From NCBI RefSeq assembly GCF_050947875.1, contig NC_134569.1, positions 262,147,100-262,211,099 of the forward strand: DNA of 64,000 nt. Direction: 5' to 3'. The notes under the pieces were generated by a model, which worked only from the letters and a program-made list of their open reading frames with translations, ran no database searches and was not told the origin of the DNA. The DNA comes from Dermacentor variabilis (taxonomy: Eukaryota; Arthropoda; Arachnida; Ixodida; Ixodidae). A program made the position numbers and the translations under genes. Of the stretch, positions 11,076 through 21,137 are shown piece after piece; positions within the stretch are counted from its first letter, which is position 1; the number at the start of each line of letters is the position of its first letter.

Positions 11076-11829
11076 TAACGCGATAGCGTTAAGGAGCTCG
11101 TGTCGCAGAAAAGCCGGTGTCGTCGGCGTCGGTGTCGGTGTCCGCGGCGTTGGCCGTGAGCGATAAATCACGGCAGGCACTTCATAAATAAAAAGCAATT
11201 TCCAAGATGGGCTGGGTGGGAATCGAACCAGGTTCTCCGGAGTGTGAGACGGAGACGTTACCACTGAGCCACGAGTTCGATGCTTCAAAGCGGTACAAAA
11301 GCGCCTCTAGTGAACGCGGTGTTGCCTTAGAAACGAGCTATTTCTAAGGCTCAGGCGTGCGTCGCTTGCTCAGGCGCACATTTCGTTGTCGCGCCGAACG
11401 CTGCGTTGCTCGACGCTCACCGCGTCCGATGCGGGGCGCGTAGTCGCTGCGCCGTAGCCCATTGTCTTACACCCCTTGGCGGGTCGACGGGAACGCTGTC
11501 GCGTTCCACTCTTGGAGGCGAAGCTTAAGCGTCCTCCAATTTTTTCATTCTCCCTTCCCGTACGTACCGAATTCGGCAATCCACGTCTCCGCGCATTGCA
11601 CTTGATATGCGAGACGCCATTTTCCAAAACAAACCGGCGAAATAGCTGCGTGATAGCTCTCCGCGCAATTTCGACGGAAAATCGCAGCGACTGCTGTGAC
11701 GGTGCGACTGTGCGACCAACCGGTTGGTCGCAGCCGAAAATCAGGGGGTCGGCACTGCGATTTTCATCGCAAACGACGAAAATCGCGCTTCCGGTGCGAC
11801 GAAAATCGCATCATGTGAAACAGGCTTAA
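11076..11829. repeat. Non-coding repeat block with an embedded tRNA-like segment
   Basis: The left edge has the self-complementary TTAACGCGATAGCGTTAA (11077-11094). The right part repeats the motif GCGACGAAAATCGC in both orientations (about 11750-11810), as in a foldback DNA element. A related GTGCGATTTTCCGTGCGA occurs at about 12297, inside the next element. These look like non-autonomous DNA transposon pieces. Boundaries and family are uncertain. The overlapping open frames on both strands are not genes. Confidence 0.4.
11208..11280 (-). pseudogene. tRNA-like sequence in the repeat block
   Basis: The minus strand reads TCGTGGCTCAGTGGTAACG (A-box) and GGTTCGATTCCCACC (B-box) at tRNA spacing. 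The anticodon arm does not form a standard 5-bp stem with a 7-nt loop, so a functional tRNA is unlikely. Confidence 0.45.
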
Positions 11830-11835
11830 CAGATG

Positions 11836-12030
11836 TTATCGCACAGCCCAGGACGTGCCTGCATGTATCGTAAGTACGCTCCGACGTTGTACTTCGCATA
11901 ACGAACACTTCCGGTCACTTTGAGTGAGCGTCTACAACCACTAAAAACAGTTCCTCGGAAAGGTACTGCGAAGTCCAAGTGAATTCGCCTCTACGGTGCG
12001 GTCAGCCATGACCAGGGATGCAGAGGTGCC
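11836..12030 (-). pseudogene. Gypsy-C integrase core, distal fragment
   Basis: The minus strand encodes the start of the integrase catalytic core, with PWRRIHLDF-like and FVMRSTTSERT segments typical of Gypsy integrases. It continues the integrase at 13621-13993 once the TTAA-type element is removed. An in-frame stop replaces the Trp before RRIHLDF. Nothing follows past the fragment, so the second Asp and the Glu of the DDE core are gone. Confidence 0.65.
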
Positions 12031-13620
12031 TTAAAGGAGTACTGACACAAAAATTTGAAGTCGAGATAATTTGTGAGATCGATTTAGTTGGTCACACACA
12101 CATCGTCTATAAAATATCAGCGGCGAATATCGCTTAGAACATATTTAAAATCAATTTTAAAGTACGTGCGCGCAGCCAATCGCAAAACAGAGCACCTCGC
12201 GACATTGACATCACGCGGGATTATAAATAGCTAAGAAAACGATACGCCATGTGACTACGTCACGAATTTTTGTTGGCTGCCATGCGGCTTACATGGTGCG
12301 ATTTTCCGTGCGATCTGACGTACGGCGCGTCGGGTGCGACTTGCCGCATGCGGCGATTCGGGACACATGGTACGAATGAGCGAGCGGCGGGTATACCTCC
12401 TCCCAGAACCGGCGCCCCTGCATGCGTGGAAGTTCGGAATGCTGCGTAACTTCGAACAGAAAGTGAAAGCAACCGTATTTGCACAGCTATCTTTTGCTAA
12501 ACAAATTATGACAATATAAACACGTCTATGCGAGCACTGTAGACGTGTTTCCGCAAGGCCGCGTTAGCAGTAACGGATCCGTTGACAGCCGCCGATGGCC
12601 AGGAGCCGGCAGGCATAGCTCGCTGGGCCACCGGTTGCGCTTGCGACACGATCGCTTGCAGCTCGTATAACGGAGCGCCTATGTTAGTCGGCACAACGTG
12701 TACACAGTTATGTCACGCTTAAATTGCAGCACGTTTTATTTCATTGGCGCCGACAGAAGCGAACGAGCATGCCAGGCGAGCTTGCGATCGCTGGGAGACG
12801 ATGTAGGCCTAGCTCGCCGGCCGTCTATCCGGGGCCAAAGGTCCTTGCGATGCGTCCGCAGCTCGTAATAAAGCGCCTTAATTCGTCAGCACAATCAATG
12901 CCTGAACATTTATGTTTCTCTTAAGTGAAAATACGGTTAGTTTTCCCAGTGTTGTTAGTAGCGACGAGTAAACACGCCAGTCAGGTGAGCCGCTTCGTAT
13001 ACAGGCCATTGCTGGCGCGTCTGCGCTTACCGCGTCCGAGTTGAAATCACGCCAACGATTTACTATTTCGCACAACGTTTTATAACTCGCACTCTTTCGA
13101 GGTCACTTTATTCTAGAAAGGATTTCGTGTCAAACAAATTGTAGCCGATTTATGTGCCGCCGTCAGCGGCGAAAGAGGCCCGCGTTTCGACCAGGGAGAG
13201 AAAAAAAAAAAACATGATCAGAGCTACGATGCGCCCGCTCGCCGGTTCCCCCGCCCCACCTGGTCTACCACGTGGCCATGACGTTCACGCTATCGGCGCT
13301 GTCATAGGATGCGGTCGTCCGACCAATACGGCAGTCGCACGAAAATATTCAGCAGGTTGGTCGCGCACGCTGGCTGCGCGTCAGAGCATACGTCATTGCT
13401 TTTTGCGAACACATGACCGCTTTGTTTACATTTCCGCTTCACCCGTCTCGTTGCTCTATGGAACCGAAACTTCGACTGGTCACTACAAAAAAAGACTGCA
13501 AATAATTACCTGTCGCGCTCTGAAGTAAACGAGGTTTCGTGCCGTGATTACTGGGTCATTCACTACTTATCAAAGCAGAAAAAACCACGCGGATTTTTTC
13601 GTGTGTCAGTACTCCTTTAA
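12031..13620. mobile_element. Non-autonomous DNA transposon with TTAA target sites
   Basis: A 1590 bp segment bounded by TTAA on both sides (12031-12034 and 13617-13620). Inverted termini are AGGAGTACTGACACA at the left and its complement at the right. TTAA duplication is used by piggyBac and Kolobok transposons; which one applies cannot be decided without a transposase, and none is present. The interior has an imperfect internal duplication (about 12590-12720 and 12770-12900, both with GCAGCTCGTA and a CGTCAGCACAA-like block) and no credible gene. It interrupts the Gypsy-C integrase frame. Confidence 0.75.
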
Positions 13621-13993
13621 ATGGATCGTGCCGTTGTTCCCGGCAGAGGCTTGGCAACTTCGTACCTTTGTCTCTAAGTCTGCATTAATTGACGGCCACC
13701 ACACGTAGCTGCGAGCCAGCTCCTTGCTCCGCACAATGCCAGGACGACCTAGGTGCAGTTCGTCAAGCACGGATTCCGTAAGAGGACGGAATAACAACCC
13801 TCAGGCCATACATGAGCCACCCTTGATTCAAGCTGATCTGCAAACGTCTGTCGAAAAATGGTTTTAAGCTCGCATCTCGCAAACGCAATGGCCAGCCTAT
13901 GCTTGTAAGCTGGAGCACTTTACTGAGCACCGGATCACGTGCTGTAGCGAGCGCAATCTGTTTGGCGGACACCGGCATAGAGACCAGACGCAA
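13606..13993 (-). pseudogene. Gypsy-C integrase zinc-binding region
   Basis: Fragments include LDELHLGRPGIVRSKELARS and YVWWPSINADLE, the usual linker between the His and Cys pairs of the HHCC integrase zinc finger, then RSCQA with one of the Cys residues. The reading frame changes at about 13780. The last few codons to 13606 run into the TTAA-type element. Confidence 0.7.
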
Positions 13994-14421
13994 AGCATAA
14001 AACGATTCCTCGCCTTCGGACGTGCCGTCTTCAGGACCCTGGATCGGGAACCTCGAAAAAAAAAGTCTGCTTGTGCGTTGTCACTGGGCTTTTTGTACAC
14101 GAGCGAGTACTTGTAAGCGGACAACGTGACCGCCCGTCGCTGTGAGCGTGCCGCTGCAATAGGTGGAATGCCTGTTTTTTGCCCCGGAATTGTTTGCAAT
14201 GCCTTGTGATCCGTAATCAACGTGAAACATCTTCCATAGATGTAGAAATGAAACTTTTTGACGGCAAAGATAATGGCCAGCGCTTCTTTTTCTAGCTGAC
14301 TGTACTTCTTTTCGGCCTCAGTTAATGTGCGCGACGCAGAAAACACAGGCCGAGAGCTTCCATCTTCAGTTACATCAGAAAGCACTGCGCCCACGCTGTA
14401 CTGGGAAGCGTCACATGCCAC
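13897..14421 (-). pseudogene. Gypsy-C RNase H
   Basis: The minus-strand frame opens with CDASQYSVGAVLS, containing the first catalytic Asp, followed by KKYSQLEKEALAIIFAVKKF with the catalytic Glu and ITDHKALQ with the next Asp. This is the normal order in Ty3/Gypsy RNase H. Frames shift near the 3' end, and a stop separates it from the reverse transcriptase upstream. Confidence 0.75.
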
Positions 14422-14949
14422 TTACAAACATTTATCTGGGTCGTAATGCGCCAGGATCGAGGATGACGCCAACGCATTCTTGAATTCCTCGAACGCCCGC
14501 CCTTTGACACGATTTATCCCAGAGCCATGACTGGTCGTGACGCAGCAGTTTGTAAAGTGGACTCACCAGAGTAGACCATCGAGGAACAAACTTCCCGTAG
14601 TAATTTACAATGCCTAGAAACGATTGTAGTTGCTGCTTGCCTGTGGGTACGGATGCTTTCATCAGTGCTTCTATCTTGTCTGGCGTTGTGCTGACATCTG
14701 CTGCACTGATAACATGACCCAGATACTGTAATTCCGTTTGGAAAAATGAACACTTTTCTTTCTTTACTCGAACGCCGCGCTCAGTCAACCGCTTCAGAAC
14801 AGCTTCGAGATTTGCAAAATGCACGTCTGACGTCTTGCCGGTGATGAGAACGTCATCCAAATAGCAGCCAGCGCCTTTCAGGCCTTTGAACCATTGTGTC
14901 CGTAATTCTTTGGAAAATGGAAGGTGCCGAAGAAACCCCGAACGGCAGC
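14422..14949 (-). pseudogene. Gypsy-C reverse transcriptase, C-terminal part
   Basis: Contains CYLDDVLITGK with the YLDD catalytic pair, then EKCSFFQTELQYLGHVIS and FLGIVNYYGKFVP, standard Gypsy palm and thumb motifs. Just upstream (about 14890-14950) the LPFG and SSAP motifs are in another frame, showing a frameshift. A Harbinger-like element separates it from the N-terminal half at 17054-17424. Confidence 0.8.
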
Positions 14950-15781
14950 CTGGGGCGCTATAACGTAAAACTATTCCAAACTTTTCTTTTCCAATTCTGC
15001 AATCAGCCAACCGCGATTGGTCAAAAACGTGTTTGGACCACCCCTTCTTCACCTGTCTGTCATGCAACGTCACGAAAACCGCGGTAGCTCTCCATCTGAT
15101 ATGACGTGCACACAATGATTATGCACAATTTGACCGAGCAAAACAAAAATAGTTATTTCTGATTCGACGCGTTTTTGCCATAAGCCCTCGGCTATTGGTC
15201 AAAAGTTTTCGGGCTGCACCCACTTCGCCTGCCTCTCACGCGACGTCACAAAATCGCAAAAACATAACACGTCAAAGTGACGCGTACGCGTTAAAGATGC
15301 TTTAATATGCCGAACAAAACTGAATTTTCTACGGAATAGGCTGCCCCGTTCCAAAAGGAATAAAAGATGGCTGCCGCCGATCGTTCCGGCACGGGCTACT
15401 CACTCCTGCCGGAGAGCATGGGTGTATTTGCGTGTAATGAAATTTTGTGCGTGGCCGTGTAACGCTTTCCAGAAATTTCGGCACGTTTACGACCTCGTTC
15501 TGTCAACTCTTCTTTGCTTAGGATCTGTTTTAGCGTCATTCTTAAGCTTCCGTTGCATGCCGCCGCGATAGTCGACGAGCCACCGCTAGCTAAGTAAGAG
15601 AAAGCGGACCAATCGCAGGCGCTGGCACCACCCTCTTCATCTGGTTATCGATATTCAGTGCAGTGGCCCGTCCGCATCGAATCCCTCTCCACTTGAGCAT
15701 GCTCCTCGCCTCTTGTGAGCCAATTAGATAAGACAAGCCGCTCATTGCAGGCAATGTTATTCGTTTTTCAAGCAAACAAAA

Positions 15782-16711
15782 GTGACCTCCTATGAACAAG
15801 GGGAGCATTTGATTGGTCACGAGAGGTACGCCGAACACGTACATATTTATACTGATGGATCGGCAACTCTCCAGTGTTCCTTTGGAGCCGTGGTCTTCCC
15901 AGCGAAAGCCACCACCATCAGTTTCAAGACATGTCCCCCAACGACACCGATGGCCGAGGAACTTGCAGCCCTTCGCGCTGCACTTCGTCTCGTCAGTCAA
16001 GAACAACCTCGAAGATGGTCAATATTCAGTGACTCGAAGGCTGCACTGCAATCTTTGCTATCGGCCCTGCGGCGCGGACCACACGAACAACTGGTATTTG
16101 AGATTAGAGGACTCGTTGATACCTTAACTGAGAAAGGACACCACGTGACATTTCAGTGGCTTCCAAGTCACTGCGGAGTCATAGGGAACGAACACGCTGA
16201 TAACGCTGCTCGGTCGGCTCTTCAAGGGGACGAAGAGGAGCCGATACCGTTATCAAGGACAGATGCCGCTCGAAAACTTCGAATGATCAGCCGTGACATC
16301 ACGTTCTCCTTGTGGAACGCTGGAAGTTTTCACGACTACCGACTCCACAATCTTGACTCCTCTCTACGCCTTTGTATTCCAGCTGGACTCTGCCGTCGCG
16401 AAGCTACCCTGCTTTGTCGACTATGGCTAGGGGTGGCTTTCACCAAGTCTTTCGCTTACCGAATTGGATGGGCTGACGACGCCTCGTGTGAGGACTGTGG
16501 TAACGAGGAGACTTTTCAACACCTTCTTTGTGACTGTCCTCGATATAATTTACAGAGACAATCACTCGCAACCGCGATAGCGCGCTTTGACCAAGGACCT
16601 CTCACAGAGGAACTTATCTTAATATACCGCCATCATAAGCCATCGCAGCAGAGGGCGACGAGGGCACTGTTGCGGTTTTTGAGGGCGACAGAATTGGACA
16701 GGCGGCTGTAG
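15782..16711 (+). CDS. LINE RNase H and C-terminal Cys/His region (partial)
   Basis: An intact 309-codon frame. The first 12 codons come from flanking DNA, so the ATG is fortuitous. The RNase H domain (about residues 17-150) has all four catalytic acidic residues: YTDGSA (Asp), AEELAALRAAL (Glu), FSDSKAALQ (Asp) and GNEHADNAA (Asp). The following ~150 residues end in a CEDCGNEETFQHLLCDC Cys/His motif seen at the C-terminus of I-clade LINE proteins, probably for RNA or target binding. The reverse transcriptase and endonuclease are missing, so the protein could not move the element. The open frame implies a fairly recent insertion. Confidence 0.8.
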   Translation: MTSYEQGEHLIGHERYAEHVHIYTDGSATLQCSFGAVVFPAKATTISFKTCPPTTPMAEELAALRAALRLVSQEQPRRWSIFSDSKAALQSLLSALRRGPHEQLVFEIRGLVDTLTEKGHHVTFQWLPSHCGVIGNEHADNAARSALQGDEEEPIPLSRTDAARKLRMISRDITFSLWNAGSFHDYRLHNLDSSLRLCIPAGLCRREATLLCRLWLGVAFTKSFAYRIGWADDASCEDCGNEETFQHLLCDCPRYNLQRQSLATAIARFDQGPLTEELILIYRHHKPSQQRATRALLRFLRATELDRRL

Positions 16712-16927
16712 CCTGAACAGATGTCGATAGAGCTGCAAGTGTCACTGTGCTGTGCGATGACAGTATTCGGTGACAGTGACCGATTGTGATTGTGTGTCTA
16801 TGCTCCTTCCTTTCCTTATCTCTACTTTGTTACCACTTTACCTCCCCCTCCCCTCTCTCCCCAGCGTAGGGTAGCCAACCGGATCTTCCCTCCCTCTCTG
16901 CCTTTCCCCTCTCTCTCTCTCTCTCTC
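15819..16927 (+). mobile_element. 5'-truncated I-clade LINE
   Basis: A perfect 10-bp target duplication TTGATTGGTC lies at 15809-15818 and 16928-16937. Between them is the 3' third of a LINE: an RNase H plus Cys/His C-terminal frame to 16711, a short 3' UTR, and a (CT)n tail at 16909-16927. 5' truncation is typical of target-primed reverse transcription. An encoded RNase H behind the reverse transcriptase marks the I/R1-like group of LINEs. Confidence 0.85.
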
Positions 16928-17053
16928 TTGATTGGTCGGTTCAAACAACCCTGCGGGTGACCGCCCGATGCTTGCGTCAGCGGTTACGCAAATTTGACGT
17001 CAGGAGATTGGAATAAAAACATATTGGAATAGTTTTACATTATACGGCCCCTG

Positions 17054-17424
17054 TTTACGGAAAAAAGTCCTTTATGAGTATTTAGTGTCAAATACTTTCT
17101 TGACAACTCTGACATTACTATCTGCTGGTAGGCTCAATTTAGGTCAATTTTAGAAAATTCTTGGCCCCCTGCGAGCGCTGTGAACAACTCGTCGATTCTC
17201 GAAAGTGGATAGCGATCAGATTCAAGACAAGGGTTTAGGGTGGTCTTATAATCGCCGCATAGTCTTATGCCACCGTCCTTCTTTACTACTGGCACAATCG
17301 GCGTGGCGTAGTCACTTGTCCCGACTGGCAAAATGACTCCCATGTCTTCCAACTTTTTAAGCTGCGCCTCGACTACTGGTTGCAATGCAAAATGCACACT
17401 TCTTGCCTTCATAAATTTTGGCAC
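17054..17424 (-). pseudogene. Gypsy-C reverse transcriptase, N-terminal part
   Basis: The frame has GVILPVGTSDYATPIVPVVK and the palm start FSKIDLN, followed past a stop by AYQQ and KYLTLNTHKG, the canonical Ty3/Gypsy order with the first catalytic Asp in KIDLN. It ends at the Harbinger-like insertion (17050). Confidence 0.75.
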
Positions 17425-17425
17425 G

Positions 17426-17860
17426 CTACCTTTTTTTCAGGGACAATGTCGCTCTTTCTTCTGTAATTGTCCCCAGTTCATCCTGAAGCAAACTCTGGTA
17501 CCTGTCTAGAAGAGCGCGCACTCTGGAACAGGCAGAATCGTCCCACCTGGGAATAGCGTTGAGCTTGAACATACGGCTCCAGTTGAGTCGGATGGCTTGC
17601 AACCATTGTCGAGATAGTAGAGGGTGTCCCTTTTCTCTCGTGATGTAAAAAGGCAGCTGGCCGTTCTGCTCTCCATACTGCACGGCAACGTGAGCCACTC
17701 CGACAGGCTGGATGATGGCTCCGTCGAACGTCCGCAGCTTCAGCGTCGTTGGCACGACCTTGATAGAGGGAAACATTTGACGAAACTCATCCAAAGACAT
17801 TACAGACACAGTAGCCTCCGTATCCAGCTCCATTTCCAAGGGTACGTCATGTACTTGCAC
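17426..17860 (-). pseudogene. Gypsy-C aspartic protease and linker
   Basis: A retroviral-type aspartic protease frame. The active-site triplet reads DTE in ELDTEATVSVM where the family has DTG, so the flap/active-site glycine is lost and activity is unlikely. Downstream are HPLLSRQWLQ and a linker that leads to the reverse transcriptase. The frame is otherwise open. Confidence 0.75.
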
Positions 17861-17875
17861 TGAAATTTTTATCGG

Positions 17876-18409
17876 CTACATACCAGGCGAAACAATTCCC
17901 TTCACGCTAACAGAAGCTTGAACGGGACTCAACCCCTTCATCGCGTTTCGCCGCGCTCCCTTCGTCGTTCTCTTCTTGTTAGCTTGGCACACTCTTTGAA
18001 TGTGCCCTTTCTTATCACATTTGAAACAGATGGCCGCAACGTGCGGGAACAGTCTGCTTGCATGTTTCGCAGATCCGCAGCGGTAGCAATTTCCCTGCGT
18101 CATATCAGTTTTCCCAACCGCTCCGACTTTGTGAACATCTGATACGCTTGATTCCGAAGCGTGCACTCCTGCAATGCTCTTTTTCGCCGCTTCCATGGCT
18201 AGCGCTCGTTCTGCGGCTTTCTAGAAGGTTAGCTTGTTATGGCTCCGTGAATAACACACGCTGTATATTTTATCGGCACAGACCACAGACAAAACGGTCC
18301 CGCAATGACTGATTGAGGGCAGATTCAAATTCGCATGTCTGTGCCAATTTCCGATTCAGTCTGAATTTGCGCTCTTCTGTGAAATTTTGCGCGTTCGCTA
18401 ATCACCGAC
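17876..18409 (-). pseudogene. Gypsy-C gag, C-terminal part with zinc knuckles
   Basis: Two CCHC zinc knuckles follow each other: CYRCGSAKHASRLF, which lacks its last Cys, and CFKCDKKGHIQRVC, intact. Upstream (18230-18400) capsid residues such as RDRFVCGL and CEFESALNQ remain, with stops between. The 5' part is across the CR1 LINE insertion at 19123-19422. Confidence 0.7.
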
Positions 18410-19143
18410 GGCTTCGGTGATAACTAACTCCACTAACTAGTTGCACTAACTCTTTTAAGTATCTTGGCATTAACCTTGCTAGTGACTTATCGTGGTCTTG
18501 CCACATTAACCACATAATAAATTCATCTAATCGAGCAGTTTGGTATCTCCGTCGTAACCTGCGCATGACACGTTCTTCCTTCAAATTACTAGCTTATAAA
18601 ACATTTGTGCGACCTAAACTTGAATAAGCTTGCGCAATATTTGACCACCATCAGTCTAACCGTATCTCAGCCCTTGAATCTGTTCAGAATCGTGCCACTC
18701 GCTTTATTCTTTCAAACTACTCGCGATACTCTAGCATATCCGCCCTGAAGTTGCAACTAAAGCTTCCTTCTCTCGCTTCCCGTCGCCGAATTTCACGTCT
18801 CTGCCTTTATCACAGGTTTTTCCATTGTTCGCCCCGTGACAGCAAGCTCATCCTACTAGTACGTCGAAACCCCCGCACAGGCCATCCAAACAGCGTCATC
18901 CCTCATCGTTCCCGAACTACATTTCAGAAATCATTTTTTATCCACACAGCTCGCGACTGGAATGACCTTCCCTGCAACTTAGCACTAATCCCTGATCCAG
19001 CCCATTTCAAGACTGCCATCGAGGAAGCCATGTCATCGTCATGATTCCCATGTAACATTCAATGTTAACCGCCGTTCTTGCGCCCACCACTCATGTAATG
19101 TGCCGCCAGGGACCCTTGAGGTTCAAATAAATAAAATAAATAA
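18410..19143 (+). mobile_element. CR1-type LINE 3' fragment
   Basis: The plus strand encodes the C-terminal end of a CR1-like reverse-transcriptase protein. FKYLGINLASDLSW is near the start, KTFVRPKLE follows with a stop after it, and a preserved end (18751-19044) carries RNRATRF-like and SRTTFQKSFFIHTARDWNDL motifs. The tail (AAATAAATAAATAAA-like) at about 19126-19143 marks the 3' end. It is 5'-truncated and sits in Gypsy-C gag, inserted against the gag reading direction. Confidence 0.8.
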
Positions 19144-19422
19144 ATGGTCACCAAGAACTCTCTTTAATAACTCGAAACCTATAGCTGACAGTAATTCCGG
19201 CGCGGTCAACGACTTGAGAAGACTGTACGTCTTTGGGCCTATGAGACTCAAAAAAGCGTGTACCTTGTCGTCCTCGGGGATACGGTTGACCTGAAGAAAC
19301 GACGACAAGCGTTCCTCGTACGACGGCCAGTCGCTTGCGGACTCGTCAAAGGGCTCGATGTGTCCCAGTCGACCCATGATTTGTGCCACTGCACTCGCCG
19401 CTGCCGGACCTTCCGTTGCCAT
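19123..19422 (-). pseudogene. Gypsy-C gag, N-terminal part
   Basis: The capsid-like start has GHIEPFDESASDWPSYEERL and IGPKTYSLLKSLTAPE, typical of Ty3/Gypsy gag in arthropods. The first codon lies about 45 bp downstream of the 5' LTR and primer-binding region. The real coding part stops at about 19144, where the LINE tail begins. Confidence 0.75.
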
Positions 19423-19467
19423 GTCAGCTTGCCGCAGAATTGGTCAGGATCCCATCCTCATCGCCAG

Positions 19468-19643
19468 TGTTATTGCGGGGGGAAACCGTAGCCGAAGGAA
19501 GAAGGCGTAAGCAAAACCAAACGTGGTTTATTCCATGACGGCTCGCAGTGGAATGCAGCCCGGTGGCCACATGACTGGGCTAATATAACAAGCTGTCGCG
19601 ATAGTCGCGCCGCTGCTATAGCTCTAGCGCCGATGATAACACA
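19468..19643 (-). repeat. Gypsy-C 5' LTR
   Basis: Bounded on the minus strand by TGTGTTATC at the right and CAATAACA at the left, giving TG...CA ends. The sequence just inside (19447-19466, minus strand TGGCGATGAGGATGGG) fits a primer-binding site that starts with TGG, the complement of a tRNA CCA end. The outer edge could be 3 bp further right, because ACA is repeated there. Confidence 0.6.
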
Positions 19644-19649
19644 ACAATA

Positions 19650-19968
19650 TATATATAGGCAAAAAATCAATATGCACCGAGGTTGGTCTTGGCCTTCGTT
19701 GTCTTTATGGCTTGTAAAGTTTCTGCAGTTCAGGCTGTCTGCTGTGCTGCAGGTCATCAACTGTTAAAATGTTTAACAAATATTCAACAGACATACATGA
19801 TTGGAATGAACAGACTGACACAAACATATAAAGAACATTCTGATATAACATGATATAACATGATCATATATAGGCAAAAAATCAATATGCACCGAGGTTG
19901 GTCTTGGCCTTCGTTGTCTTTATAGCTTGTAAAGTTTCTACAGTTCAGGCTGTCTGCTGTGCTGCAGA
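19650..19968. repeat. ~104 bp direct repeat pair
   Basis: Blocks 19650-19753 and 19865-19968 both run from ATATATAGGCAAAAAATCAA to GTCTGCTGTGCTGCAG and differ at only two positions in the part I compared. They are about 215 bp apart. The second ends in the hairpin at 19941-19980. Confidence 0.75.
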
Positions 19969-19980
19969 CAGCCTGAACTG
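19941..19980. repeat. Perfect 17-bp hairpin
   Basis: CAGTTCAGGCTGTCTGC, a 6-nt loop (TGTGCT) and the exact complement. Only the second of the two direct repeats has the completing arm. Confidence 0.85.
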
Positions 19981-20265
19981 CCGCTGCATAATTTTTTTTT
20001 TGGTGGTTCACTGAAGCTTCAAAGTGGGAAAAAAGTTTGAGTTAACAATTATTTGCTAGTATGCTCACAGTTTGTTCCGAGATTTTTGGGAGAGCCTGAT
20101 CCATCTGCTTCTTTAGTATCTGCTCATACCGGTCTTCCTTTGCTGCAGTCCTGTTGACAACCGTTTTTTTTTTGTTTATTGCTCCCTACAAATTTTAGAA
20201 TACACATGCTCCAAACATTTAGATAATATCTATTTATTAAATCAGCAGTTAAAAGAAAAATAAAA

Positions 20266-20690
20266 TTAGGACGAGAAAGAAGGCTTGCGATCGAACACGT
20301 GCACGTACAGTGGCCTTTTAGGCACAGCTTTTTCATCATCGAAGTCTTCATCAATGATCATTTTAGGGATCGGGATTCTTTTCGGTGCTACCCGAGTTTC
20401 TTTCTCTGTAGTTGAAAGTGTAGGTGCGAATACTAGACTTAACTCATCGATCAGAGCAGACGCTTCCACTTACTTCCAAGTCGAAGTATTTGCGCCCGAT
20501 AATCTCCAGTGTTGTCGCTATCAACTTGGTCCTCCCAGTGCACAACATACACTGTTTGGCTGTCGAAGTCCGTCTCGTGCTCCGAATGAAAATCGCGCAT
20601 GTCATCGACTCGAACGACATACGGGCGAGTGTCATGCGTATGGTCATGATTGAGAAACCGAACTAAAGCATACAGTGCAAAACAAATCAC
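20266..20690 (-). pseudogene. Small ORF divergent from the CACTA-like transposase
   Basis: Two overlapping minus-strand frames form one protein trace. The N-terminal part (20690 to about 20480) has YALVRFLNHD, VVRVDDMRDF and VYVVHWED and then YRAQILRLG. The C-terminal part (about 20469-20266) has ALIDELSLVF and an RIPIPKMIIDEDFDDE stretch. A one-base change near 20475 separates them. The N-terminal pattern resembles short proteins often found near BEN-domain genes in animals, but no BEN domain is present and the role is unknown. It is transcribed away from the transposase about 450 bp to the right, suggesting a two-gene element with a shared promoter. Confidence 0.5.
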
Positions 20691-21137
20691 ATGTATAAAA
20701 CCTGCTAAAATGCGTGCTGCACAGACTACCGACTGGCAAGACTAGAACGGCGTGGATTGTGGATGGCTCAGCTCAGCCACGCACCGACCATCCGACCAAG
20801 CAGTCAAGTCAAGGCTTCCTGTCCAGACCTGACTTTGTTTACGCGCACAAACTGAATATGCAGTGATAGCATTATCAAAGAGGTGGCCTAAGTGAGTGAA
20901 AATTTTTAACGCAGATTTGGTGCTAGGTATCAAAATAAAAACATAAAATGCTGTTTAGTCGCTTTTGTAATTTAGCTGCTTCACAGCTGACGCAATCCAG
21001 ATCTTAAGACGTTTGCGCCTATGTTTGCACGGGTTTGCACTTTGTGGGCTCAAATATTTTAGCTCAAGCGCACACTTCGTCTCTTTTTTTAATTAGTTCG
21101 AAATGTTTATATCGCAGTGCGAATTGTTCCGCCGTCA
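20691..21137. promoter_or_regulatory. Putative divergent promoter region
   Basis: This 447 bp gap lies between the start of the minus-strand ORF and the first transposase ATG on the plus strand. No gene is seen in it. Promoter function is inferred from the head-to-head arrangement only; no clear TATA box or initiator could be assigned. Confidence 0.25.

Larger units (their letters stand above)
14953..17050. mobile_element. PIF/Harbinger-like element
   Basis: Termini GGGCGCTATAACGTAAAACT (from 14953) and, inverted, GGGCCGTATAATGTAAAACT (to 17050) continue alike into ATTCCAA. CTG is duplicated on both sides (14950-14952 and 17051-17053). A 3-bp CWG duplication with GGG-starting termini fits the PIF/Harbinger group; that is inference. 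There is no transposase, and the only coding sequence is an I-clade LINE inserted later. Removing the element restores the Gypsy-C reverse transcriptase frame between NTHKGLF and LPFG. Confidence 0.75.
11836..19643 (-). mobile_element. Gypsy-C LTR retrotransposon, truncated and nested
   Basis: A minus-strand Ty3/Gypsy element. Reading from the right: 5' LTR (19468-19643), gag, protease, reverse transcriptase, RNase H, integrase. It is cut in four pieces by a CR1 LINE tail in gag (18410-19143), a PIF/Harbinger-like element in RT (14953-17050) and a TTAA-type element in integrase (12031-13620). It ends within integrase at about 11836, so the 3' LTR is missing. Host frame resumes across each insertion, which fixes insertion points and relative ages: Gypsy-C is oldest, and the I-clade LINE inside the Harbinger-like element is youngest there. 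Confidence 0.85.

Noticed and set aside
11836..11860. ~20 bp match (GCTGTGCGATAACAT) between the end of Gypsy-C integrase and the Gypsy-A LTR
   Set aside because: Short, and the Gypsy-C side still reads as integrase codons. Not enough to claim a second LTR fragment.
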